Assembly (NCBI GenBank): GCA_015488075.1
Contig: WFOM01000234.1
Span: 1 to 9,694 of the forward strand
Source: Helicobacteraceae bacterium
GTDB lineage: Bacteria; Campylobacterota; Campylobacteria; Campylobacterales; Sulfurimonadaceae
Direction: 5' to 3'
Length of the DNA stretch: 9,694 nucleotides
The notes below the pieces were generated by a model, which saw only the letters and a list, made by a program, of their open reading frames with translations, was not told the origin of the DNA and made no database searches. A program made the position numbers and the translations under genes. This document shows, piece by piece, positions 1 through 6,406 of the stretch. Position 1 is the stretch's first letter. Each line of letters opens with the position of its first letter.

Positions 1-134
1 AGATAAGCTGTAACTTTTTTACACATAAGAAATAAGAGTTGAGGATCAAGTGGGTAGTTAGTTGTAAGTAGAAAGGGTTAGAGATTGGTTTATTCATAAT
101 TTATTATCGATAATTATTATAATTGATGAGATAA
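1..134. other. AT-rich non-coding segment downstream of accA
   Basis: I see no gene here on either strand. It contains a perfect 12-bp palindrome, ATTATCGATAAT, at 103-114 and the string GATAATTATTA at 109-119, which recurs at 3531-3541. A TTGAGGATC stretch near 39-47 resembles one unit of the heptamer array at 3553-3664. No GC-rich hairpin with a T-run is visible, so no clear accA terminator can be named. The segment may be a decayed relative of the gpmI-fabG intergenic region. Confidence 0.5.
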
Positions 135-1070
135 CTACTCACTAAATGCACCGACGGAAGTGAGTTTTTCGTATCTTTTTTGAAGTTTCTCTTCAAGCGG
201 TATATCATTTAACTCTTTTATACTGTCCAAAAAGTAGTTTTTCAGTGCCAAAGCGGCATTTTCTTTATCTCTGTGAGCACCTATTAACGGTTCATCTATA
301 ACATCATCTATAAGGTTTAGCTGTTTAAGATCTTCACTTGTGATTTTGAGTGCATTTGTAGCAGCTTCAACCTTGCCTGGATCGCTCCAGAGTATAGCTG
401 AGCATCCTTCAGGTGATATAACACTAAAAACAGAGTATCTCATCATAGCCAGTTTGTCGGAAACACCTATAGCCAAAGCTCCTCCGCTTCCACCTTCACC
501 TATAACTACCGATATGGTAGTTGTTTTTAGTTTGGCAAGCTCAAGCAGGTTTCTGGCTATAGCTTCAGACTGGTTTCTCTCTTCCGCACCTATACCCGGG
601 TATGCTCCCGGAGTGTCTATAAGCATAAGAAGAGGCAGGTTAAACTTCTCAGCGAGTTTTGCAACTCTTAGAGCTTTTCTGTAACCTTCTGGATGTGGCA
701 TACCGAAGTTTCTTCTTATCTTGTTTTTTGTTCCTCTTCCTTTTTGTTCACCAATAACTACAGTTTTTACACCGTCTATATAACCTACATAACATATAAC
801 AGACTCATCATCTCTAAAGTGTCTGTCTCCGTGAAGCTCATACTTGTCTTCAAGTATCATATTTATATAATCAAGTGCATAAGGTCTATCTTGATGTCTT
901 GCAAGTTGGAGTTTTTGGTAAGGTGAGAGGTTTTTGTAGGTTTTTTCAACCTCTTTGTCAAGTCTTTTTTTCAGTATCTCAACTGCAGAAGTATCTCTTT
1001 TTACTTCTGCAGAGACTATCTCGTCCTGTATAGATTTTATGTTTTTTTCAAAATCAAGATAAGTAGCCAA
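135..1070 (-). CDS. accA: Acetyl-CoA carboxylase carboxyltransferase subunit alpha
   Basis: AccA is the alpha half of the cytoplasmic carboxyltransferase. With AccD it moves the carboxyl group from carboxybiotin on AccB to acetyl-CoA, giving malonyl-CoA, the committed step of fatty acid synthesis. The 311 residues are close to the usual ~315. An N-terminal helical region (about 1-60) precedes the crotonase-like fold. Visible family motifs are [20 protein letters not shown] from residue 152, the glycine-rich oxyanion-type segment [10 protein letters not shown] at 191-200, and [10 protein letters not shown] at 219-228. The start is TTG at 1070: an in-frame stop (shared with the fabF terminus) lies just upstream, the next Met is residue 71, and AGGGA sits five bases before it. 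The gap after fabF is 9 bp, so it is very likely cotranscribed and coupled. accD is not in the window, so the holoenzyme subunits are encoded apart. Confidence 0.97.
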   Translation of the reverse strand: MATYLDFEKNIKSIQDEIVSAEVKRDTSAVEILKKRLDKEVEKTYKNLSPYQKLQLARHQDRPYALDYINMILEDKYELHGDRHFRDDESVICYVGYIDGVKTVVIGEQKGRGTKNKIRRNFGMPHPEGYRKALRVAKLAEKFNLPLLMLIDTPGAYPGIGAEERNQSEAIARNLLELAKLKTTTISVVIGEGGSGGALAIGVSDKLAMMRYSVFSVISPEGCSAILWSDPGKVEAATNALKITSEDLKQLNLIDDVIDEPLIGAHRDKENAALALKNYFLDSIKELNDIPLEEKLQKRYEKLTSVGAFSE

Positions 1071-1075
1071 AAAGT

Positions 1076-1080
1076 TCCCT
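1076..1080 (-). promoter_or_regulatory. Ribosome binding site of accA
   Basis: The sequence AGGGA overlaps the fabF stop codon (TAAGGGA) and lies five bases before the TTG start of accA. It supports the unusual start codon and suggests that ribosomes finishing fabF reinitiate on accA. Confidence 0.7.
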
Positions 1081-2294
1081 TAGATTTTTTTAAATATAAC
1101 CGCACCGTTTGTGCCGCCAAATCCAAAAGAGTTGCTCATAACTACATTTAGCTCGGCTTTTCTTGCTTCGTTTGGCACATAGTCAAGGTCACAAGACTCA
1201 TCAGAGTTTTCATAGTTTATGGTAGGAGGGATTATACCGTCTCTCATAGCCATTACGGATATAACCGCTTCTATACCGCCCGCAGCTCCGAGACAGTGTC
1301 CTATCTGCCCTTTTGTAGAAGAGACAAGCGGAGCATTTTCTTTGCCTCCAAAAGCCTCTTTTATAGCTGCAGTTTCGTTTTTGTCGTTTGCAGGAGTGCT
1401 TGTTCCGTGTGCATTTATATAGTCTATCTTTGGATTTCCTGCCATATTGAGTGCCGCTTTCATAGCTCTTAAAGGTCCGTCAAGGCTTGGTGAAGTTATA
1501 TGGCTTGCATCACCGCTCTCACCAAAACCTATAAGTTCGGCATAGATATTTGCTCCTCTTTTTTTGGCAGATTCATACTCTTCCAAAACCAAAGCACCTG
1601 CACCCTCACCCATGATAAATCCGTCTCTATCTGCATCAAAAGGTCTAGATGCTTTTTGAGGTTCATCGTTTCTGGTTGAGAGTGCTTTCATAGATGCAAA
1701 TCCGCCTATACCGACACCTGTTATGGCACTCTCAGCCGCAACAACAAGCATAGCATCCGCACCGCCGAGCATAATGGTTTTGGCAGCTTCACTTATGCCG
1801 TGAGTTCCTGCCGCACATGCCGTAACACTTGAGAGGTTTGGTCCCTTTAGACCATACTCTATAGATATAAATCCTCCAAGCATATTAACAAGGGCTGAGG
1901 GTATAAAAAACGGAGAAATTCTTCTTACACCTTTTGTTTCAAGTATAACAGAGTTTTTCTCTATAGCCGGAAGACCACCTATACCTGAAGCCGCACTTAT
2001 ACCGAATCTCTCATAATCATACTCATCTATACCGCTGTCAGCCATGGCTTCTTTTGCGGCTTTTAGCCCAAGATGTATAAATCTGTCTGCTTTTTTCACC
2101 TCTTTTGGAGCCATTACCGAAGTTGGATCAAAATCTTTTACTTCACCGGCTATTTTGACAGAGAAGTTTGTCGGGTCAAACAGTGTAATGGTGTCTATAC
2201 CGCATTTGCCTTCACATATGGCTTTAAAACTGCTTTCTTTGTCGTTACCTACCGCATTTATCATACCAAGACCGGTTACTACAACTCTTCTCAT
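1080..2294 (-). CDS. fabF: 3-oxoacyl-[acyl-carrier-protein] synthase II (KAS II)
   Basis: FabF condenses malonyl-ACP with a growing acyl-ACP in the cytoplasmic type II fatty acid synthase, adding two carbons per cycle. The protein from this start is 404 residues, a typical length. The thiolase-fold catalytic triad is visible: nucleophile Cys160 in TACAAGTH, His296 in NAHGTSTPAND and His333 in GQIGHCLGAAGG, with Lys328 (STKGQ) beside it. The C-terminal FGFGGTNG loop is also present. An in-frame ATG at 2309 would add MEKIF, but it has poor ribosome binding signals, while GGAG sits nine bases before the ATG at 2294. The gene lies between acpP (93 bp upstream) and accA (9 bp downstream). A hairpin between acpP and fabF may reduce its expression relative to acpP. 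Two condensing enzymes, FabF and FabB, share this fold; sequence and neighbours favour FabF. Confidence 0.97.
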   Translation of the reverse strand: MRRVVVTGLGMINAVGNDKESSFKAICEGKCGIDTITLFDPTNFSVKIAGEVKDFDPTSVMAPKEVKKADRFIHLGLKAAKEAMADSGIDEYDYERFGISAASGIGGLPAIEKNSVILETKGVRRISPFFIPSALVNMLGGFISIEYGLKGPNLSSVTACAAGTHGISEAAKTIMLGGADAMLVVAAESAITGVGIGGFASMKALSTRNDEPQKASRPFDADRDGFIMGEGAGALVLEEYESAKKRGANIYAELIGFGESGDASHITSPSLDGPLRAMKAALNMAGNPKIDYINAHGTSTPANDKNETAAIKEAFGGKENAPLVSSTKGQIGHCLGAAGGIEAVISVMAMRDGIIPPTINYENSDESCDLDYVPNEARKAELNVVMSNSFGFGGTNGAVIFKKI

Positions 2295-2303
2295 AAAAAT
2301 TTT

Positions 2304-2307
2304 CTCC
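2304..2307 (-). promoter_or_regulatory. Ribosome binding site that decides the fabF start
   Basis: GGAG lies nine bases upstream of the ATG at 2294 and inside the first codons of the longer alternative beginning at 2309. This places the true start at 2294 and removes five residues from the longest open frame. Confidence 0.7.
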
Positions 2308-2360
2308 ATAGAATTTTTAAAGCTCTTTTAACAATCCTTTTTATAGTAAAAAAGACTGCT

Positions 2361-2387
2361 AAAAGCTCTACCAAAAGGTAGAGTTTT
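2361..2387. terminator. Hairpin between acpP and fabF, terminator or attenuator
   Basis: CTCTACC (2366-2372) and GGTAGAG (2377-2383) form a perfect 7-bp stem with a four-base loop. Flanking A- and T-runs extend it. It starts within a few bases of the acpP stop codon. On the minus strand, the direction of acpP and fabF, the trailing run is short (CTTTT), so termination would be partial. On the plus strand the T-run is longer, but no convergent gene uses it. I infer a leaky terminator or RNA-stabilising 3' end that lets acpP be made in excess over fabF and accA. Confidence 0.55.
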
Positions 2388-2621
2388 TTAAGATTTTTTA
2401 GACTCTATATAGTCTATAACATCTTTTACCGTTTGGATTTTTTCAGCCTCATCATCAGGGATTTCGATGTCAAATTTTTCCTCTAAAGCCATTACCAATT
2501 CAACAACATCAAGACTGTCTGCTCCAAGGTCTTCTACAAATTTAGAATCTTCTTTAACCTCATCAGGGCTTACACTGAGTTGCTCAACCACTACCTCTTT
2601 AATATCATCAAAAAGTGCCAT
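2388..2621 (-). CDS. acpP: Acyl carrier protein
   Basis: AcpP is the small acidic four-helix carrier that holds fatty acyl intermediates on a 4'-phosphopantetheine arm and passes them among the Fab enzymes and acyltransferases. The 77-residue protein has the phosphopantetheine site [10 protein letters not shown], with Ser36 as the attachment residue. It is strongly acidic, and helix II ([14 protein letters not shown]) is intact. A second ATG directly upstream (2624) gives a 78-residue product, but the AGGAG box is only two bases from that codon and five from the ATG at 2621, so the shorter form is preferred. The gene has a strong extended -10 promoter in the short gap after fabG, and a hairpin just past its stop. 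Both fit the high ACP demand known in bacteria. Confidence 0.98.
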   Translation of the reverse strand: MALFDDIKEVVVEQLSVSPDEVKEDSKFVEDLGADSLDVVELVMALEEKFDIEIPDDEAEKIQTVKDVIDYIESKKS

Positions 2622-2626
2622 CATAG

Positions 2627-2631
2627 CTCCT
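2627..2631 (-). promoter_or_regulatory. Ribosome binding site of acpP
   Basis: AGGAG is followed by two adjacent ATG codons. Spacing to the first is two bases and to the second five. This favours initiation at the second ATG (2621) and the standard 77-residue protein. Confidence 0.7.
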
Positions 2632-2654
2632 ATATTAAAATATAAAATCCCGAA

Positions 2655-2663
2655 ATTATAACA
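2655..2663 (-). promoter_or_regulatory. Extended -10 promoter of acpP
   Basis: The minus strand reads TGTTATAAT, a perfect TGnTATAAT extended -10, in the 71-bp gap between fabG and acpP. The expected start of transcription is near 2648, giving a leader of about 27 bases. The -35 position holds AACCTC, which does not match consensus; Campylobacterota housekeeping promoters often lack a -35 box. It would let acpP, fabF and accA be transcribed independently of fabG. Confidence 0.7.
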
Positions 2664-2692
2664 TATTTAACTTAAACGAGGTTTTAGATATG

Positions 2693-3436
2693 CTACATAT
2701 ACATTCCGCCGTTTACTTTTAATGTCTCTCCCGTTATATAGCTTGCACTGTCAGAAAGCAAAAATGCTATAGCTTCAGCAACCTCGTTTGGTGTTGCAAA
2801 TCTGTTCATAGGGATTTTGTCGGTAAAAGATTTTTTTATATCTTCGCTTAAAGCATCCGTCATATCGGTAGCTATAAATCCAGGTGTAACACAGTTGTAT
2901 CTTATGCCGCTTGTAGCTGCTTCAAGAGCGAAAGATTTTGTCATGGCTATAAGACCGCCTTTGCTTGCAGAGTAGTTTGTCTGTCCGGCATTTCCAGTTT
3001 CTCCCACAATCGAAGCAACATTTACTACAGAACCGAACTTTTTCTTTCTGGCATTTTTAAAAAACTCTCTGCACCCTACAAAAGCTGATGTAAGGTTAGC
3101 ATTTATAACCTGCATAAAATCTTCTGTTTTCATTCTAAGGGCAAGTTTGTCGTTGGTTATACCTGCATTGTTTACAAGGTAGCTAAGCTCACCGTCACTG
3201 TCTATAATGGTTTTTATACCATCTATAAATGCTTTTTCATCACTTACATCAAATCCTATAACCGCAGCTTCACCGCCGTTTGCTTCAATCTCGGCTTTTA
3301 CTTCGTCTGCCGCTTTTGCAGAGCTTCTGTAGTTTATCCATACTTTCAAGCCGTAACCTGCCAAAACTTTCGCAGTCTGGGCACCTATGCCTCTGCTTGC
3401 ACCGGTTATCAAAACATTTTTTCCACTAAATTTCAT
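2693..3436 (-). CDS. fabG: 3-oxoacyl-[acyl-carrier-protein] reductase
   Basis: FabG is the NADPH-dependent reductase of fatty acid synthesis that turns 3-oxoacyl-ACP into 3-hydroxyacyl-ACP. The 247 residues match the family length and form a classical short-chain dehydrogenase. The Rossmann nucleotide motif TGASRGIG is at 11-18, NNAG at 89-92, and the catalytic set is Asn114 (NLTS), Ser142, Tyr155 and Lys159 (YSASK). The PGFIATDMT segment (185-193) and C-terminal VNGGMYM are typical of FabG. ATG at 3436 follows AAGGA at a five-base spacing. Upstream is the heptamer array and a leader with inverted array units. Downstream, acpP follows after 71 bp. Many SDR enzymes share these motifs; the acpP-fabF-accA neighbourhood settles the assignment. 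Confidence 0.96.
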   Translation of the reverse strand: MKFSGKNVLITGASRGIGAQTAKVLAGYGLKVWINYRSSAKAADEVKAEIEANGGEAAVIGFDVSDEKAFIDGIKTIIDSDGELSYLVNNAGITNDKLALRMKTEDFMQVINANLTSAFVGCREFFKNARKKKFGSVVNVASIVGETGNAGQTNYSASKGGLIAMTKSFALEAATSGIRYNCVTPGFIATDMTDALSEDIKKSFTDKIPMNRFATPNEVAEAIAFLLSDSASYITGETLKVNGGMYM

Positions 3437-3441
3437 GTTGA

Positions 3442-3446
3442 TCCTT
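3442..3446 (-). promoter_or_regulatory. Ribosome binding site of fabG
   Basis: AAGGA precedes the fabG ATG by five bases. It lies only 11 bases downstream, in gene sense, of the 16-bp stretch complementary to the heptamer array, so folding of the array with the leader could affect its accessibility. Confidence 0.6.
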
Positions 3447-3457
3447 TATGTTTAGGT

Positions 3458-3473
3458 TTGAGGATTGAGGATT
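3458..3473 (+). repeat. Inverted partial copy of the array heptamer (two units)
   Basis: The plus strand reads TTGAGGATTGAGGATT, which is the exact reverse complement of any 16 bases spanning two units of the 3553-3664 array. In the gpmI-fabG transcript this segment could pair with any register of the array. It sits just upstream of the fabG ribosome binding site. Confidence 0.85.
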
Positions 3474-3492
3474 AATGGTTGAGTTAGTAGAT

Positions 3493-3519
3493 ATTAGTGA
3501 ATAGTTCTTAATCACTAAT
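3493..3519. repeat. 8-bp inverted repeat in the fabG leader
   Basis: ATTAGTGA (3493-3500) and TCACTAAT (3512-3519) are perfect inverted copies with an 11-base loop. There is no following T-run in the fabG direction, so it does not look like an intrinsic terminator. It could be a protein-binding operator or a structural part of the intergenic element. No function can be assigned. Confidence 0.5.
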
Positions 3520-3552
3520 GATTTGTAATTGATAATTATTACCATTTCGGAA

Positions 3553-3664
3553 CTCAATCCTCAATCCTCAATCCTCAATCCTCAATCCTCAATCCTCAAT
3601 CCTCAATCCTCAATCCTCAATCCTCAATCCTCAATCCTCAATCCTCAATCCTCAATCCTCAATC
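3553..3664. repeat. Tandem heptanucleotide array, 16 perfect units of CTCAATC
   Basis: Sixteen uninterrupted, identical head-to-tail copies of CTCAATC span 112 bp, followed by a partial unit (CT). The array begins five bases past the gpmI stop codon in gene sense. On the transcribed minus strand each unit is GATTGAG, purine-rich and carrying AGGA/GAGG motifs. Because seven is not a multiple of three and the unit contains TGA, stop codons recur in all three minus frames. The plus strand is open in all frames only because of the repeat. The perfect identity suggests recent expansion by replication slippage, so copy number probably varies among isolates. It is not CRISPR: there are no spacers. 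Confidence 0.97.
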
Positions 3665-3669
3665 CTAAG

Positions 3670-5145
3670 TTATATAAGCGGATGGTCCATCTCTTTTGGT
3701 ATATCAAGCTCCATAAGTTTCAAAACAGTGGGAGCTATGTTGTTTAAACCTCCGTCTTCAACCTTGTTTACTCCGTCAGCTTCTACAAAACACCAAACTT
3801 TGCCTACTGTATGGTTTGTAAGGGTATTACCCTCATCATCTTTCATCTCTTCACAGTTTCCATGGTCACTTGTCAAAACAAATGCATAATCTTTTTCTTT
3901 TGCCTTATCCAAAATCTTGCCCAACTGTTCATCAACACATTCAACAGCTTTTAGTGCCGCTTCATAGTTACCTGTGTGTCCTACCATGTCACCGTTTGCA
4001 AAGTTTACCACTATAAAGTCATACTCTTCATCCATACCTTTTAAAACAGCTTCACAAACTTCAGGTGCACTCATCTGTGGCTTTAAATCGTAAGTTTTAA
4101 CTTTAGGTGAAGGTATCAAAACTCTTGTTTCGTTTTCAAACGGTTCTTCTATACCACCGTTTAAAAAGAATGTAACATGGGCATACTTCTCGGTTTCTGA
4201 AGTATGAAGCTGTCTTAGACCCGCTTTTGATACAACCTCTGCTATTGTGTTTTTAGGAGCTTCTTTTTTGAACAAAACAGGAAAAGTAAAGTTTTTGTCA
4301 TATTCTGTCATGGTTACCACATCAACTTTTACCGGTTTTCTCTCAAAATGTTCAAACTCGTCACTTCCAAGAGCGGTAACTATCTCCCTCATCCTGTCGC
4401 TTCTGAAGTTAAATGTCAAAACTCCGTCTCCATCTTGCATACCTTCATAACCTTCAAATGCCGCAGGCTGTATAAATTCGTCTGTTTCACCAATGCTGTA
4501 AGAGTGTCCGACATAGCTTGCGGGATCAAAGTCGGTTTTTGGTTTTGCAAATGCAATAGCATCGTAACCTCTTTGGATTCGCTCCCATCTGTTGTCTCTG
4601 TCCATAGTGTAAAATCTGCCGCCGAGTGTTGCTATGGTTACATTTTCGTTTAGATGTTTTTGAAGCTTTTCTATATAACTAACTGCACTTGTCGGACTGA
4701 CATCTCTGCCGTCTGTTATAACATGGATAAAAACTTTTTTGTTTTTTTCTTTTAGTATCTCTATAATGCCTGTTAGATGGTCTATATGAGAGTGAACTCC
4801 TCCGTCACTTACAAGACCAAGCAGATGTATGCGGTTGTGTTTTTTTACAAAATCTTTAAAAACTTCATTTTGCTCAAAACTTTTGTCTTCAAGAGAAAGT
4901 GAAATCTTTACCAAATCCTGATACATAATCCTTCCGGCACCTATAGTCATATGACCTACTTCGGAGTTTCCCATCTGACCCTCCGGAAGTCCTACACTAA
5001 GACCGAAAGTGTTTATAAGTGAATGCGGTGTGTTTTTAAAAAGTCTGTCATAAGTCGGTTTTTTAGCATTGTAAAAAGCATTGAAATCTGTTTTTGGCGA
5101 GTAACCTATACCGTCAGTTATAACTAAAATCGCTTTTTTTGCCAT
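3670..5145 (-). CDS. gpmI: 2,3-bisphosphoglycerate-independent phosphoglycerate mutase
   Basis: GpmI interconverts 3-phosphoglycerate and 2-phosphoglycerate in glycolysis and gluconeogenesis, using two metal ions (usually manganese) and a phosphoserine intermediate, with no need for 2,3-bisphosphoglycerate. At 491 residues it is slightly shorter than the common ~510. The N-terminal metal site starts with Asp11 (ITDGIG), and the catalytic serine is Ser61 in QMGNSEVGH. Phosphotransfer/mutase-domain residues include His120 (GGVHSHIDH) and TDGRDVSP (144-151). The phosphatase-like metal ligands appear as Asp386 and His390 (NGDMVGH), Asp427 and His428 (TSDHGN), and His445 (TNHT). ATG at 5143-5145 has AAGGA six bases upstream, overlapping the nusA stop, and the two genes are only 9 bp apart. 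The stop falls five bases before the heptamer array, outside it, so array length does not alter the protein. Confidence 0.97.
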   Translation of the reverse strand: MAKKAILVITDGIGYSPKTDFNAFYNAKKPTYDRLFKNTPHSLINTFGLSVGLPEGQMGNSEVGHMTIGAGRIMYQDLVKISLSLEDKSFEQNEVFKDFVKKHNRIHLLGLVSDGGVHSHIDHLTGIIEILKEKNKKVFIHVITDGRDVSPTSAVSYIEKLQKHLNENVTIATLGGRFYTMDRDNRWERIQRGYDAIAFAKPKTDFDPASYVGHSYSIGETDEFIQPAAFEGYEGMQDGDGVLTFNFRSDRMREIVTALGSDEFEHFERKPVKVDVVTMTEYDKNFTFPVLFKKEAPKNTIAEVVSKAGLRQLHTSETEKYAHVTFFLNGGIEEPFENETRVLIPSPKVKTYDLKPQMSAPEVCEAVLKGMDEEYDFIVVNFANGDMVGHTGNYEAALKAVECVDEQLGKILDKAKEKDYAFVLTSDHGNCEEMKDDEGNTLTNHTVGKVWCFVEADGVNKVEDGGLNNIAPTVLKLMELDIPKEMDHPLI

Positions 5146-5154
5146 ACTCTTTCC

Positions 5155-6291
5155 TTATTTAAACAGTGCTTCAAGTGCTTCAACACCCTCTTTTTGTTCC
5201 TCTTTAGGTGTATCCGTATCTTTTGTTTCAACCTCATCAAGCTCTATCTCAACACCTGTGAGCATAGAAGCTAGTCTTACATTTATACCGTTTTTGCCTA
5301 TCGCTTTTGATTTTTGGTCAGCCGGCAGTTTTATAACAGCTTTTTCGGGTTTGTTTGTATGTTCGTTTCTTATAATCTCAACAGAGTTTATGATCGCAGG
5401 AGACATCGCTCTTGATACAAACAACTCCAAAATATCGCTGTATTCTATACAGTCTATACTCTCACCGTTTAGCTCTTCGCTTACCGCTTTTATCCTGACA
5501 CCGTTTGTTCCTACGGTTGAGCCGACAGGGTCAACCTGTGGATGAAGAGATGTAAGTGCTACTTTTGCTCTTTGTCCCGGGATTCTTGCCGACTTTTCTA
5601 TAACGACCGTTCCTTCTTGGATCTCAGGCACCTCAAGTCTTAAAAGTGCTTCCAAAAATGCAGGAGATGTTCTTGAAAGCTCTACATAGATTCCCTGTTC
5701 TTTGTCTACATGCAGCTTTCTTACAACGGCTCTTAAAATATCTCCGCTTTTAAAACTCTCACCTTTTATCCTGTTTTTTTGCGGCAAGACGGCTTTTATC
5801 TCGTCAAGTTCAATATATGTTGAGTTGTTGCCATCAACTCTTGTAACTCTTCCTGAAACTATTTTACCCACTTTTGATTTGTATTTTTTGTGAAGCTGAT
5901 CTTCTACAAGTCTTTGTATATGGTATTTTAACTCTCTGTTAAGATTTGATGCGGCAGTTCTGCCGTAAGAGTTTATGTCGTATTCTTCCTGAAGTTCGTC
6001 ACCCGGTTCTATCTGGTCGTCATACTCTTTTCTGGCTTTTGAGATTGCCACTACTGTTTTGCTTAGATGTTCATCTTGTAATCTTTCGTCATCATCGGCA
6101 ACTACCGTTATGGTTCTAAAAACAGTTATCTTTTTTGTTTCCTCATCGATTACGGCTTCAAAATCAAAATCAGGGTCTATAACTTTTTTTGCAGTCTGAA
6201 TAAATGCCTTTTTTATAGCTTCTTTTACATCTTCGGGTTTTAAACCTTTTTCGTTTGCTATGGCTTCGACTATATCTAAAACTTTTTCCAT
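5155..6291 (-). CDS. nusA: Transcription termination/antitermination factor NusA
   Basis: NusA binds RNA polymerase and nascent RNA, promoting pausing and hairpin-dependent termination and taking part in antitermination complexes. The 378 residues contain the N-terminal polymerase-binding domain (about 1-135), an S1 domain (about 141-206), KH1 with VGSTVGTNGVRI at 256-267, and KH2 with AIGKNGINVRLA at 330-341. After KH2 there is only a short acidic tail, so the two C-terminal acidic repeats of the E. coli protein (495 residues) are absent, as is usual in many bacteria outside the gammaproteobacteria. ATG at 6291 is preceded by a weak AAGAG-type site. The gene starts the minus-strand run, with a near-consensus promoter 80 bp upstream. 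In E. coli nusA is linked to infB and rimP; here it precedes gpmI. Confidence 0.97.
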   Translation of the reverse strand: MEKVLDIVEAIANEKGLKPEDVKEAIKKAFIQTAKKVIDPDFDFEAVIDEETKKITVFRTITVVADDDERLQDEHLSKTVVAISKARKEYDDQIEPGDELQEEYDINSYGRTAASNLNRELKYHIQRLVEDQLHKKYKSKVGKIVSGRVTRVDGNNSTYIELDEIKAVLPQKNRIKGESFKSGDILRAVVRKLHVDKEQGIYVELSRTSPAFLEALLRLEVPEIQEGTVVIEKSARIPGQRAKVALTSLHPQVDPVGSTVGTNGVRIKAVSEELNGESIDCIEYSDILELFVSRAMSPAIINSVEIIRNEHTNKPEKAVIKLPADQKSKAIGKNGINVRLASMLTGVEIELDEVETKDTDTPKEEQKEGVEALEALFK

Positions 6292-6319
6292 TACTCTTGC
6301 CTTTTTAGAGTTTCTTTAA

Positions 6320-6370
6320 CACTTCAAAACTGTTCTTTGGGATTTTTCATTGAAGTGAAGCAGTTTTGAA
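6320..6370. repeat. Overlapping inverted repeats in the nusA leader and start region
   Basis: TTCAAAACTG (6323-6332) and CAGTTTTGAA (6361-6370) are a perfect 10-bp inverted pair, 28 bp apart. CACTTCA (6320-6326) and TGAAGTG (6351-6357) form a second 7-bp pair sharing bases with the first. The right arm of the first pair lies directly next to the nusA -10 box, so the pair could be a DNA operator. In the leader RNA the two pairings are interleaved, which allows either alternative hairpins or a pseudoknot. Confidence 0.5.
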
Positions 6371-6399
6371 ATTATATCATTAATAAGTATTTTAGTCAA
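6371..6399 (-). promoter_or_regulatory. Sigma70-type promoter of nusA-gpmI
   Basis: On the minus strand TTGACT (6399-6394) and TATAAT (6376-6371) are separated by exactly 17 bp. The -10 is preceded by TGA, making a TGnTATAAT extended -10. Transcription should start near 6364, leaving a leader of about 73 bases before the nusA ATG. This is the best promoter in the window and unusually complete for a Campylobacterota-like genome. Confidence 0.8.
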
Positions 6400-6406
6400 T
6401 TTTGAA

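Noticed and set aside
103..114. Palindrome ATTATCGATAAT as the accA terminator.
   Set aside because: It is AT-only apart from one CG, cannot form a stable stem once a loop is allowed, and has no clean T-run after it in the accA direction.
340..684. Antisense frame inside accA, and similar ones inside fabF, gpmI, nusA and miaB.
   Set aside because: They lie opposite well-supported conserved genes, lack convincing ribosome binding sites and show low-complexity, shadow-like composition.
2295..2309. Longer FabF start at 2309 adding MEKIF.
   Set aside because: The GGAG site falls inside this extension and is properly spaced for the ATG at 2294. The family normally begins near the RRVVVTG strand.
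3553..3664. CRISPR array.
   Set aside because: The units are 7 bp, directly abutting, with no spacers, and no cas genes are visible.
3553..3672. Phase-variable control of the gpmI C-terminus by slippage in the heptamer array.
   Set aside because: The gpmI stop codon (3670-3672) precedes the array by five bases, so changes in unit number cannot alter the protein.
3529..3747. A 72-codon plus-strand frame with a periodic NPQSSIL protein repeat.
   Set aside because: It exists only because the CTCAATC array has no stop codon on the plus strand. It has no ribosome binding site and runs into the antisense of gpmI.
6327..6353. Eight-codon leader peptide frame (MKNPKEQF) in the nusA 5' region.
   Set aside because: It lacks a ribosome binding site and any run of regulatory codons; it is short enough to arise by chance.
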